DNA of 64,000 nucleotides from Odontocerum albicorne (lineage: Eukaryota > Arthropoda > Insecta > Trichoptera > Odontoceridae). The DNA is taken from positions 16,611,592 through 16,675,591 of the forward strand of contig OX463862.1 in NCBI GenBank assembly GCA_949825065.1, given 5' to 3'. A program made the position numbers and the translations under genes. Of the stretch, positions 54,003 to 63,925 are shown in pieces (position 1 is the stretch's first letter; every line of letters begins with the position of its first letter). Below the pieces are notes generated by a model. It worked only from the letters and a program-made list of their open reading frames with translations, was not told where the DNA came from and made no database searches.

Positions 54003-54200
54003 AATACAGTATAACCTGGTGGGATTATTTCCATGTGGCAATCTCTTCTGATCAACAAGAGAGGGCTTAAACAAGCCTTAAGTAAAAACCAGACTAGAAC
54101 CCTTTTGAAAAAAAATGATACTAAGAGGAATCGAATTATCAACCCTCGGGATGGAAGATAGGCATCATACCAACTAGGCGACGGAGGTCGTTATGCCGAA
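54003..54200 (-). repeat. tRNA-derived SINE (family A), fullest copy
   Basis: The minus-strand head is AACGACCTCCGTCGCC, TAGTTGGTATGATGCC (A box) and GAGGGTTGATAATTCGATTCC (B box, one insertion). The body ends GAAGAGATTGCCACATGG then AAATAATCCCACCAGG. The head matches 13203 and 6338; the tail matches the L1a LINE 3' end at 23660-23710. Confidence 0.75.
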
Positions 54201-54204
54201 CTAG

Positions 54205-54525
54205 ATCACGGAGGCTTTCGAACAACTGGCAAGTTAATAGCTCTAATTTACGATATGACATCCGCTGTAGCGTACCGAGGCGCTGGCATCTGGGCCAGGG
54301 ACGTCCATAATACGAGGGTGCCATTGGCACCATCGGTACCGTTTGTTTCGAATTAAAAAAAAAAAAGTTTTAAGTTGCAGAATTAATAGAAAATTGTATA
54401 TCGAAATATTGGGATTTGGGGTAAAGTCAGACATTAAATATATTAATGGCAACTAGATAAAGTCAGATATTTATATTTTTGCATATTTAAGGCTTTAAAA
54501 CTTACTGTATAAAGTAGGTACTCTA
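54205..54525. other. Unassigned interval
   Basis: 54240-54345 is more GC-balanced (gaggcgctggcatctggg) but without a recognised frame family or repeat. Confidence 0.35.
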
Positions 54526-54528
54526 ATA

Positions 54529-54620
54529 CAGCGATTCTCAACCGGGGGGCACGAAATGTTTTTTGGGAGGGTGTCGCTCGCCCCACCTTCGCTTTTTAAA
54601 TTTTTTTGTGTAATATATGA
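54529..54620. mobile_element. hAT-like terminus, partner end not found
   Basis: CAGCGATTCTCAACCGGGGG followed by a cccc..ggggtg sub-terminal region resembles the 'CAGCGGTTCTCAACC' hAT terminus. The matching right end was not located. Confidence 0.4.
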
Positions 54621-54624
54621 TAGG

Positions 54625-55585
54625 TTTGTAACACATAAATCTCTTTTCAATATTCAAATCACAATTATTTTTGAGTTTAAACAATTTCATTATTAAATTA
54701 TATTAAATCGCCATTTTTGTATTATATTTTTAGCTACCCCAGTTGTTAATATTATAACACATGACGTGTAATTGTTTCAAAAGTATGAGCATTTTTTTAT
54801 GTTTCTCGTTTCTATATAATAAATTTACGTTCAAAATATGATTACTCATTATTATTTATTAAACATATGGGAATTTTTGAATGAAGGTAGTGCGTGCGGT
54901 TGTATAATTGTGGAGATATAACATTACATTACACATGCTACTTTGTCCGAACATCGGGACTAAATGCTTTGGATGAAATCTAGCTACGCTTCTGAAAATC
55001 ATGGCTAGAGGTTTTGTATTGTAGTTTAAATGGGATGAACCGGATAATATTGTGTCTTTTGTCAGATGGTCGGCGATTTGCTTCGTGCCTTATGTAAAAA
55101 TGCAAAGAATTCAATTCACATTTTACCTGTCCTGAGGTAATTGAGGAAATTTCACGGCGCGTTGTATGGGAGTGTAATAAAAATTATGTAATACTGCATT
55201 TGACTATTTATTTGGTTTGATATTTTTGCATATACAATATCCCCCGGACTACAATGTCTATCGGGGACAAGACACAACATTTGCGCCCCTTTGCATCAAG
55301 TGTAAGCCAAGTGTAGTATGGGAATAAGGTTAATGCTCAACTGCAGAAGGCAAAGTTTTTACACGCATTTCTTACATATGTTACATTGTTACTTTGATTA
55401 TTTACACGAGTAGAGTAAAGAAATTGCTCTTGCCGGGATGAATGGTATAGATTTGCTCTGTTTTAATGGGTTCGTCTTATACAAGTTTTTTTCTACTGTA
55501 TGTTTTTTTCTACTGTACTTTCACCATTCATCACCATTTAATTTAGTGTACTAATTAGAAATTGAAAAATACAAAACATCTTTCT
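54625..55585. other. Unassigned AT-rich interval
   Basis: No coding or repeat features identified; ttttttctactgta is locally duplicated at 55490-55515. Confidence 0.4.
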
Positions 55586-55586
55586 T

Positions 55587-56175
55587 AATTGAAGGGCTCG
55601 GCAGTAAATAATGGTAAGCGACAAAATTACAAAAGACGAGTTTCAAAATGACAAATTAGATAGTTAAGGGTATAATTAAAAAATCTAATAATCAAACAGA
55701 ATAGTCTTAAAGCCTCATACTTTTTAAAATTACATTATTTTTTTAATAAATGTTTCATAAATACATTTTAAGATTTTATAAAGACTAGTTTTCTTGACCC
55801 TTTTAATCCCAGCGTATTTTGCATAAAATGTGCGAAAAATCCCAAGCATTTTTTGGCAAAAAAACAGTAGTTTATATTTTATTTTTTATCTCAGTTAGTT
55901 TTCATTTAGTTTTCAAACCTAATTTTTTTGTGGATACCTCCCTGTAGAGTGTAAAATAATAAGTATTTTTCATAATTCATAAAAAAAAATATATTTATTT
56001 ATTTTTCATTCAACATAAAAACTTGTATGAAAACTTTTAAGCCGATGATTGGCCCAGTGGGAATTTTCGCATACTGTTGTTGGGGGCGATAATCGGCCCC
56101 GTGGGATTCAAAGGGTTAATATCTCAAAATGTGATACATGTCGCTTACCATTATTTACTGCAGAGCCCTTCAATT
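55587..56175. mobile_element. DNA transposon with 33-bp inverted ends, host of a nested MITE
   Basis: Left GAAGGGCTCGGCAGTAAATA and the inverse of the right GAAGGGCTCTGCAGTAAATA continue as atggtaagcgaca on both sides: 33 bp with one mismatch. AATT lies outside both ends. The interior contains the piggyBac-type element 55798-56115; excluding it leaves about 270 bp. Confidence 0.8.
55798..56115. mobile_element. piggyBac-type MITE nested inside the 55587 element
   Basis: Ends CCCTTTTAATCCCAGCG and (inverse) CCCTTTGAATCCCACGG, flanked by TTGA (one change from TTAA) at 55794-55797 and TTAA at 56116-56119. A ggcccagtggga/cggccccgtggga repeat lies near the right end (56050 and 56094). Confidence 0.7.
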
Positions 56176-56179
56176 GTAT

Positions 56180-56385
56180 ACTCGAGAATTAGGGATTTGA
56201 ACTCATTATTATTGACAGATTAATTTTTTTTTTGTTTACAAAGTGGCTTGTTGCTATACACAATTTTTTTCAAACCGACCAGCTCATCTTAGGTACATAA
56301 AACTGTCCTAATCCATGAAAGATTTAAGGAAAAAAATATTAGTTTATATTTAAGTAAAAATATAATTACAAATCTCTATCAATAG
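56180..56385. other. Unassigned AT-rich interval
   Basis: Nothing recognised. Confidence 0.4.
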
Positions 56386-56387
56386 TG

Positions 56388-56540
56388 GTGCATGGCCACA
56401 CGGTAACGCAGTGGACTTCGGTTAAGGTCGCCGGTTTAAACTCTGAGCTATGCTACTTTCTTCGAATTTTACAGGTGTTTTTTCCGCCTAGTATTCGGGG
56501 GTATGAGGATACCTATGACTTCGGTCATATATAATATATA
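56388..56540 (+). repeat. SINE family B, tRNA-derived, fuller copy
   Basis: gcatggccacacggtaacgcag (A-box region) and ggtcgccggtttaaactc (B box) form a tRNA-like head. The body ends with ccgcctagtattcgggggta and tatgacttcggtcatat. It is the longer relative of the minus-strand copy at 5800-5900. Confidence 0.65.
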
Positions 56541-56639
56541 TTGTTTTTAAAAAACCTTGAAGAAAGGAATTCGTTCAAGGATAAGCAAGTAAATCAATGA
56601 AAAATTAGGATGGAAGGATATCCTGATTGTTGTAATACA

Positions 56640-57060
56640 TTTTTAATTATCTCTTAAACGTAAGTAAGGGTGGCGCACATCTGATAAATCTTGAAAGTTT
56701 GTTCAACAGTCGCGTCGAGTGAACTGCAAATGAAGATGTGTGAAATATGGTGTGATGTGTTGGTATGTAAAGGAGTCTCTCATCACCTGATCGAAGAGAA
56801 AATTCGTGTTCTGATAGAAACTGGAATTTTTTGTGAAGATATGAAGGAGAATTGAGATTGTAAAGCACGAAAAATAATATCGACAAAATATTACCAAATA
56901 AATATGTAAAAGTTGATTGTAAAGATAGGAAGGTGGTGGCTGCGGCCATTAGACTTGCAACTTCCCCGTATCTGCAAATGTTTAGAAAAACATATTTGGT
57001 AAAACAAATCGAATCAAGGGAAGATGAATTATAAAGAAACCTTCTTAGACCTTCCGATAT
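56640..57060 (-). mobile_element. LINE C-terminal coding remnant (family B)
   Basis: The minus-strand 142-codon frame 57075-56647 contains SEGLRRFLY.SSSLD, ICFTKYVFLNICRYGEVASL, LYNLNSPSYLHKKFQFLSEH, then HTSSFAVHSTRLLNKLSRFI and RCAPPLLTFKR. The end corresponds to the 'SF.V...RLWN.LP..IR.A.....FK' terminus of CR1/Jockey LINEs. The SEGLRRFL..TKY segment recurs on the minus strand at 47220, 60110 and 60410. Confidence 0.65.
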
Positions 57061-57178
57061 GTGATAGTAACACATTCGGCTTTAGGTGGAGTGTAGTGTA
57101 TGTGTAGATATGTGATAGTAACACATTCGGGTTTAGGTGGAGTGTAGTGTATATGTAGATATGTGATAGTAACACAAA
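57056..57178. repeat. 51-bp tandem repeat, about 2.4 copies
   Basis: gatatgtgatagtaacac starts at 57056, 57107 and 57158, 51 bp apart; the unit also has tttaggtggagtgtagtgta. It arose at the end of the LINE-B fragment (the same motif follows at 60250). Confidence 0.85.
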
Positions 57179-57189
57179 TCATAAAGGAC

Positions 57190-57560
57190 TAAAGGGGATG
57201 CACATCGTCCATGATGACATGTCAAAATGTCCACGAGTTGATTCAATTACTAGACGCGAACTTGGCATTGCGTATTACCGATTAATCAACGGGATAAAAT
57301 AATTGCACTTGCAGCCCATTGCACCAATGGCCGCTGACCAATTAAGGTGGAAGGCAAATTGGTTCCGGAAACGCTGCGGGCGCATTCGTATTCTGCAGTA
57401 TGCAACGTCATTAATGACCACTGACCACGTACTGACGCAAATCAGTTGATTAAAGGATCTGGAACCTAACAGTAAACCAACTGAATAAGGACATTAGGGA
57501 ATGAATACGGATAACCAGATCATAGGCAACTAAGACACATTTGCTGTTGAAAGGGATAGA
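57190..57560. other. Unique, composition-balanced segment
   Basis: Roughly half G+C at 57300-57430 (gcaccaatggccgctgacc, gaaacgctgcgggcgcatt) in an AT-rich setting. No open frame of note on either strand and no repeat relative in the window. Possible conserved non-coding element; unproven. Confidence 0.3.
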
Positions 57561-57844
57561 TCTGGTCTGGGCAAACTTTTAAGCTCGCAGGCAACACATG
57601 AATCTCGAAATTAACGGTGCACCACAATACTTGATCTTATTCTCGTATATACATAATGCTGTAATTTGGTACTATAAAAAGAACAGCTGCACAAATGCAC
57701 ATGATAAAAGTATGAAAACGAGATCTTATACAATATATTTCTATGTTTTCTTTGAGATCAGAATATGATATCGATTTCGGATATTCAATGTATACATTCA
57801 GGATCACGCAGGAGCACGTCTTAGATGGAACGGTGCTGATATAT

Positions 57845-58335
57845 AGTAGAGAGAGTGAAAACATTTAAATACCTCGGAAGTATCCTAGTGGAAGACCTCG
57901 ACCCAGTAACCGAAGTCAAGTGCAGAATTGAAACATCTCGTGCGGCTTTTAATAAAATGAGAAGCGTATTCTGCGATGATAATCTAAACTTGAAACTTCG
58001 ACAACGGTTAGTCAAATGCTACGTTTGGTCAGTGTTATTTTATGGAGTGGAATCATGGACCCTCAAAGTTGGTAGTGTGAACCGACTGGAATCATAAATG
58101 TGGATACACCGGAGAATGCTACGGATACCCAGGACGGATATGGTCAGCAACGCAAGGGTTCTTCAAAGAGCCAAAGTTGATAGAGAGTTGCTGACTAATA
58201 TTAAATCTGAAATATGTCCTATTTGAGTCATGTACTTAGAGGAGAAAAGTACAAATCATTGCACCTGATCATCCAAGGCAAAATAGGCAAAATATCCATG
58301 GGTAGGTGCTGAAACAGGGAGTTTAAAGACCGTTT
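57845..58335 (+). pseudogene. RTE-like LINE reverse-transcriptase 3' part
   Basis: From 57855: KTFKYLGSILVEDLDPVTEV, RIETSRAAFNKMRSVFCDDN, LRQRLVKCYVWSVLFYGVES and WTLK, then after a stop MWIHRRMLRIPRTDMVSNA and ..VLQRAKVDRELL. This is the standard order of craniofacial-development-protein-2-like RTE ORFs. Stops at 58096 and a frameshift near 58215 end it. Less decayed than most LINE pieces here. Confidence 0.8.
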
Positions 58336-58584
58336 CCCTGAACTTTCGATGGAATTACCCTCATCAGCTTCAGATAATTGTTGGGTCTGATCTGAATAGA
58401 TGTTGTCCGACGGACAATTTTTATTTTTTTTAATCCATGGCTTATAGGCCGCATGAGAATGGACGGCTGGCCGCATGACTTGTCTAAATGCTCCTTCAGA
58501 GAGGAGTAGAAATTTAAGGTCGATTACGTCTTCATCTCATAAATTGATGGTTTTGAAACGATCCAATAGGGTGGGGATATTATC

Positions 58585-58800
58585 AAGGCTTTGCCGTTGC
58601 TGCTCCTGTGGCGTGGAATGGTCTGTCTCTTAGTGTTAGAGATATGGGTGGCGTGTACAGTTTTAAGAAGCACTTGAAGACAACCCTTTTTGGAAGGTCA
58701 TCGAAATTCATGATCGTATATGTACATTAACTACACTACATGCATAGGATGTAGCCAAATGTTAAATGGGACCGTTTTGAGACCTCTATCTTAGTTTTTC
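58585..58800 (+). mobile_element. CR1/L2-like LINE 3' end
   Basis: One frame gives FAVAAPVAWNGLSLSVRDMG and GVYSFKKHLKTTLFG, the classical '(R)SF.VAAP.LWN.LP..IR......FK..LKT.LF' C-terminus. A 3' UTR follows, ending gggaccgttttgagacc. Confidence 0.75.
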
Positions 58801-58949
58801 AATAATAATTTTCATATTTGACTCCATCTTTTTCTTTGGTCTAGAGTCTAGATCTTTTCCCAATCCACGCTATTTCAAACTATCTTCTTTCTCTCACTTT
58901 TGACACAATTTTAGATGATAAGTGCTTCCTAGGACCATTCAACATCATC

Positions 58950-60015
58950 TAGGACCAAAAAGTGTTTCATTGGACCATACTATGAAAACATGGCCATAAA
59001 GTGTTTCTTTTAATTATATTATGAAATCTTGTACCAAAAAATGTTTCATTGGATTACACTATGAAATCTTGGACTAAAAGTGTTTCATTAGACCATACTA
59101 CGAGATCTTGGACCAAAAAGTGTTTCATTGGAGCATACTATGAAATCTTGGCCAAAAAGTGTTTCATTGGATTACACTATGAAATCTTGGACCAAAAAGC
59201 GTTTCATTGAACCATACTATGAAATCTTGTCCAAAAAGTGTTTCATTAGACCATACTACGAGATTTTGGACCAAAAAGTGTTTTATTGGACCATGCTATG
59301 AAAACATGGCCACAAAGTGTTTCTTTTAATTATATTATGAAATCTTGTACCAAAAAATGTTTCATTGGATTACACTATGAAATCTTGGACCAAAAGTGTT
59401 TCATTAGACCATACTACGAGATCTTGGACCAAAAAGTGTTTCATTGGAGTATACTATGAAATCTTGGCCAAAAAGTGTTTCATTGGATTACACTATGAAA
59501 TCTTGGACCAAAAAGCGTTTCATTGAACCATACTATGAAATCTTGTCCAAAAAGTGTTTCATTAGACCATACTACGAGATCTTGGACCAAAAAGTGTTTC
59601 ATTGAAATCTTGGCCAAAAAGTGTTTCATTAGACCGTACTACGAGATTTTGGACCAAAAAGTGTTTCATTGGACCATGCTATGAAAACATGGCCATAAAG
59701 TGTTTCTTTTAATTATATTATGAAATCTTGTACCAAAAAATGTTTCATTGGATTACACTATGAAATCTTAGACCAAAAGTGTTTCATTAGACCATACTAC
59801 GAGATCTTGGACCAAAAAGTGTTTCATTGGAGCATACTATGAAATCTTGGCCAAAAAGTGTTTCATTGGATTATATTATGAAATCTTGTGCCAAAAAATG
59901 TTTCATTGGATTATACTATGAAATCTTGAACCAAAAAGTGTTTCATTAGACCATACTACGAGATATTGGACCAAAAAGTGTTTCATTGGACCATACTATG
60001 AAGTCTTGGACCAAA
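58950..60015. repeat. 40-bp satellite array with higher-order blocks
   Basis: The unit is about 40 bp: ggaccaaaaagtgtttcatt / ggaccatactatgaaatctt, ~27 imperfect copies. Unit variants (ggattacactatg, gaccatactacgag, catgctatgaaaacatggcc) recur in a fixed order. The marker gtgtttcttttaattatatt appears at 59001, 59317 and 59700, so blocks of roughly 315-380 bp were duplicated. No long open frame. Confidence 0.93.
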
Positions 60016-60024
60016 ATAATAATA

Positions 60025-60080
60025 TTAAAATGACAATTATTTATATAGCGCCGTTTAGATAGCAAACTCTCATAGGCATA
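60025..60080 (-). repeat. CR1/L2-like LINE 3' tail, inverted
   Basis: atttatatagcgccgtttaga..agcaaactct is the inverse of the tail at 27370-27400 and 20-100. Confidence 0.5.
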
Positions 60081-60089
60081 TTAAAAATA

Positions 60090-60830
60090 TTACAAAATGA
60101 ATATAAAATAATTTAATGTAAGATATGGGCCGCAACCATTAGATAAGGTACTTCCCTACATCTTTGTATATTTAGAAAAAAAATATTTGGTAAAAAAGCT
60201 GGAGAAAACTTCCCAAGGAAAGACGAAGTACAAAGTAACCTTTGTAGATCTTCCGATATGTGATAATAATATATTCAGCTTTAGGTGTAATGTTGTGTAT
60301 GTGTGTAGTGTTCATATTTGATCATACATTTTGATAAGACCTCTCATAAAAGGTTGTCTTCAAGTGCTTCCTAAAGTCACACACGCAAAAAAACAGACAA
60401 TTAGGATAAAGCTCTCCTCATCTACGAGTACATATGCTCTTAAATACATATTTGATAAGAAAACCGTAGATAACTTACCATGGGAAGACGAACTACAAAG
60501 AAACCTTTGTAGATCTTTTGATATGTAGTAGTAATAACTTAACAAATATTACCTTTAATAGGAAGGTAGTTGAAAATCTAACAGAAAACTTACCAAGGGA
60601 ATACGAACTACAAGGAAAATTTGTTCGTCGTCTTCCTTTCCTGGAAAGGATGTTCTGATACGAGATAGTGATACGTTCGGCATAATGTGTAGTCCAGTGT
60701 GTACGTAGTGTTCATATACCATCCCAAATTTTGATAAGACCTCCCAAAAAGGTTTGTTATCGAGTGCTTCCTAAAGCTGCACACGCCACCTATATCTCTA
60801 ACATCATTAAGAGAATGTTAAGAAACACAC
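60090..60830 (-). mobile_element. Cluster of LINE-B / CR1-L2 3' fragments
   Basis: Three related blocks: 60110-60290, 60300-60540 and 60560-60800. aaagacgaagtacaaag.. / gaagacgaactacaaagaa and gataagacctc(t/c)ca(t)aaa recur. ttgtcttcaagtgcttcc (60356) and cgagtgcttcctaaagc (60758) are the inverse of the KKHLKTT codons at 58660. Tandem or nested truncated copies; frames broken. Confidence 0.55.
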
Positions 60831-60839
60831 TTCTTGTGG

Positions 60840-61395
60840 TTTAATAGAGTTTCCACATTCTAAAATAACCGAACATTTTCCATCAGCTGTAGTTCTTGGG
60901 TAGATTTGTGCAATTCTGTTGTTTATTGAATAAACAAACAAACATTCAACTGAATTTGTGGCTATGCCCTTGATCTTTAAAGGCCGACTGCTTTGACTGT
61001 GCGAATGACTCTGTCAGTCAGCCATTGGTGAATTGTTAGACAGTTGGAGACTAACAATGGATTGGTGTACACGGAACTAATAAATAACAGTTGAAGCCGC
61101 GCCGGACTGTCCGACGTGTTTTTTATCGGTCATGTCACCTGTCAGAAGAACAGGATTTATAACAGCATTGGCATTGTTGCTGACTATATATATTTGGGTT
61201 CTGTATTCACGATCGAAACAAGTAAAATAAGTTAAGGAAGATAACTAAGAATCAAGTAACAACTTTTTAAAATTACTGTCAATTGAATCTGTTCAAGTTT
61301 TTTGGATACTACTATATATAGCCAATTTACTGTAATTAATTTTGTTCGAAAAGTTCGTGTAACCAACACCACAATCCGAGAGGTCTGTGAGGTCC
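60840..61395. other. Mostly unassigned; balanced segment at 60950-61150
   Basis: 60950-61150 has higher GC (gccgcgccggactgtccgac, ctgtcagtcagccattgg) and no repeat relatives here. The remainder is AT-rich with nothing recognised. Confidence 0.3.
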
Positions 61396-61399
61396 AAGA

Positions 61400-61632
61400 T
61401 GTGGTCAGATGGGGACGACAGTGTCGACGATACTGGTACCAACATGTGCAGAGAATGAATTCCACAAGAATTCCATACATACAGTAGCTCTGCATGGGGT
61501 GCCAGATGGACGGCGTCCGCCAGGGAGACCCCCCAAAAAAGATGGAGAGATAGCTGGAGCTCAGCATCATAGGACAATCCTGCAGTAACAGACTCTTGAG
61601 AGTCTACAGAAAGTTTAAGAAGAAGAAGAATT
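61400..61632 (+). mobile_element. RTE-B LINE 3' end, copy 2, with GAA tail
   Basis: Encodes RQCRRYWYQHVQRMNSTRIP, then ..PPGRPP.KRWRDSWSSAS and ends agtttaagaagaagaagaa. Compared with 7740-7945 it differs by scattered substitutions and small indels (a cccccc run at 61531 shifts the frame). Confidence 0.75.
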
Positions 61633-61644
61633 TTGTTAATACAA

Positions 61645-61905
61645 ATGCATGCACTGAGGGATGACGATGACAATGGGTTGACGATGTATGACAGAATACG
61701 GAATGAAGTGATAAGGGATGAATGTGAACTTATAGCTAAGGGATGGATATATTGAATAAGATGAAGAAGACCACTCTGAGATGGTTTAAGCATGAGGAAC
61801 GAATGAAGTAAGAAAGACTAACAAAACAAATATATACTGCAAATATGCGTGGAAGGCGTGAGAAAGGAAGACCAAGGAAAGTTTGGTTGAATCAAGTCTT
61901 GAATT
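61645..61905 (+). mobile_element. RTE-A LINE fragment
   Basis: Frames give ..DECEL.., LNKMKKTTLRWF.HEERMK, ERLTKQIYTANMRGRREKGR and PRKVWLNQVLN, the 'RWFGHV.R....RGR.RGRPRK.WLD' end of RTE-A. It is interrupted at 61905 by the Penelope-like repeat. Confidence 0.7.
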
Positions 61906-61992
61906 CCACTTTTTGCAAAAAGTGGAATAAACAGTGTTTGATAAAACAAATTACAATGTCCTTAAACCTCCACAATGTTGATGTCTTAACTA
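61905..61992 (+). repeat. Penelope-like repeat fragment, internally deleted
   Basis: ttccactttttgcaaaaagt/ggaataaacagtgtttgat/aaaacaaattacaatg/tccttaaacctccacaatg reproduces the outer ends of the 6893-7117 palindrome, with the hammerhead-like middle deleted. It lies directly in an RTE-A copy. Confidence 0.55.
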
Positions 61993-61994
61993 TA

Positions 61995-62220
61995 AACAAT
62001 ATAAGTATGATAATTCTGCCGACGTTCTCTTTTGTGGAGAGCTTATCAAAGATCCCTTTACGAAATAATAAATATGGGGATGCATTCTTGATGGCCTTGA
62101 ATGATTTGTTCGTCTACTTTTGGTTCATTTGGTTTTGTTGACTTAAAAACAATCCTCTTGTACAATATTACATGGCTAAACCTAACGTATGTGGTTTTTT
62201 AATCTTTGTATCAAAAAGTC
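61995..62220. other. Unassigned interval
   Basis: Continuation of the open frame at 61845-62141, which is a chance fusion of LINE, repeat and flanking sequence. Nothing else seen. Confidence 0.35.
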
Positions 62221-62222
62221 AT

Positions 62223-62312
62223 TTGACCGTTGAAATAAAATAAAAGATATTTGACCGTTGAAATAAAATAAAATATATTTGACCGTTGAAATGAAATAAA
62301 ATAAACAATACT
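62223..62312. repeat. 28-bp tandem repeat, three copies
   Basis: ttgaccgttgaaataaaata starts at 62223, 62251 and 62279; the third copy has aaatgaaa. Confidence 0.9.
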
Positions 62313-62580
62313 TCTCCACAGATTTCAGATATTGACTTGTTCCACTAGGTGTGGAATATTAATACAATATATATACATAATCATATATTTAGAGACTTTC
62401 TTGAATCACTTTTCTTTTGTACCTCGTCTATCAGTACCTTGAAATCCCCATTGCACTACAGTTTTCTTATTTTTAATTCTTGGTATTTAAATTTTCGTAC
62501 TATGGCTGATCTTCAAATCGCTTGATTTAAAATCGCAAATGAAGAGATATTATTTTATTTAAGATGCAATTATTATTTTG
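62313..62580. other. Unassigned AT-rich interval
   Basis: No feature recognised. Confidence 0.4.
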
Positions 62581-62582
62581 AA

Positions 62583-62915
62583 AATATGTGACTATTTTAT
62601 AATAGATGATTGAATAACATTTCTGATATTTTCAATCCAACAACGTCATTGTATTATAGTTAGAACATGGTTTTAATAAACATCTTATTGTGTAACTACT
62701 AGAATTTTTCTATCTCAGTAAATTATCTTTAACTAATTTGCTAACTTAAAAACATGTGACTATTTTATAATATGTAGATGTTTAAATAACATTTCTGATG
62801 TTTTCAATCCAATCATGCCATTGTAGTTAGAACATGGTTTAAATAAACATTTTATTGTGTAACTACTGGAAGTTTTCTATCTCAGTACATTGTCTTTAAT
62901 TAATGATTAACTTAG
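62583..62915. repeat. Direct duplication of a ~165-bp segment
   Basis: tatgtgactattttataata, ttcaatccaa, gttagaacatggtt and ttattgtgtaactact occur in order at 62585-62745 and again at 62754-62910 with about 85-90 percent identity by eye. Non-coding. Confidence 0.85.
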
Positions 62916-62935
62916 AAATATTTACAGAATATATA

Positions 62936-63015
62936 TTGGGTGTTAACATAAGTTGTGTCCGTTTTTTTCCAATTTAAAAATGAGCACCAAAAGTAAAACA
63001 AAATGGTAAAGGTTA
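62936..63015. repeat. Transposon-end-like repeat T, copy 1
   Basis: tattgggtgttaacataagttg..gtccg, then accaaaagtaaaacaaaatgg and gtcattcgaaagaaaa. It matches 63815-63920 in the same orientation except for a central ~25-bp replacement. Confidence 0.6.
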
Positions 63016-63054
63016 TATATAAGTCATTCGAAAGAAAATTTTCTGGGTTCCAAC

Positions 63055-63245
63055 GAAATCTGGGTTTGGGAAAAAATCTGGGTTCCAACGAGAATCGAAT
63101 CCGGAATTTCCGGGTTGAGATATAAACGTCTTATCAACTAGGTCAAGGATATCGTCTGTGATGGGATTCCGATAACAGATCTAAGCCCAGATAAACATCG
63201 ATGGAAAGCTATGAGGAAGGACTATGTCCAGCAGTGAAGTAACAA
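63055..63245 (-). repeat. SINE-A head and adjacent LINE 3' fragment
   Basis: The minus-strand 63150-63070 reads CCTAGTTGATAAGACGTTTA..AACCCGGAAATTCCGGATTC, an A/B box pair as in SINE-A. On the + strand 63180-63240 (gatggaaagctatgaggaagg/actatgtccagcag) resembles a LINE ORF end (..W..YEEGLCPAV). Confidence 0.45.
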
Positions 63246-63352
63246 TGGCTGATGAATAGAGAGGAGATGCATTGACATGTTAACATGTCAGGCCATAGTC
63301 ACTCGAGGAAAAATTTGTTCACCGTACACCATACGGGCATACTCATTTAAAG

Positions 63353-63420
63353 CAGCGGTTTTCAAATAAGTGTCTGCGAGGGTATCCCACGGGGTCCACG
63401 AACTCTTTCAGAAATCACTA
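63353..63420. mobile_element. hAT-like terminus, partner end not found
   Basis: CAGCGGTTTTCAAATAAGTG followed by cacggggtccacgaact resembles a hAT left end. The right end was not located before the window ends. Confidence 0.35.
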
Positions 63421-63814
63421 CAATTACATTAGAAAATGGCTTTGTCACGCAAGTAACAAGCGTGAATGCGTGCATTTTGCAACTGGTAGCCTGTTCTTTA
63501 AAACTGATCAACGCCCTCAAGTGGTTGTTAGTAGGTACCTTCCAACAAACAAGGTAGCAGTGCATCAGCAGACGGGGGGGTTGACAATCAAGACACCAGT
63601 TTAGGGTAGTGGGTAAGTTTCAGGTGTTTTTCCGTTCACTTATTGATGTGAAAAAATATTTTCAACCAATGATTTGATAAAGAAAATCAAATCAATGATT
63701 TGATAAATATAAAAAAGAATTATAACTTTACATCAAGACGAAATGAAATTATACAAATTTATTCCGTAAGTTTTTTTAATATTGTATATAAAATAAAACA
63801 GTGGGTACTATTAT

Positions 63815-63925
63815 ATTAGGTGTTAACATAAGTTGTGTCCTAGGGCTAGAGCTAGAGCTAGAGCCAAAAGTAAAACAAAATGATAAAGGTTATACGTCAT
63901 TCGAAAAAAAAAATTCTGCTCTACA
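63815..63925. repeat. Transposon-end-like repeat T, copy 2, with microsatellite
   Basis: tattaggtgttaacataag/ttgtgtcc, then ctagggctagagctagag (CTAGAG repeats) in place of the sequence of copy 1, then gccaaaagtaaaacaaaatg. It continues into gtcattcgaaaaaaaa. Confidence 0.6.
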
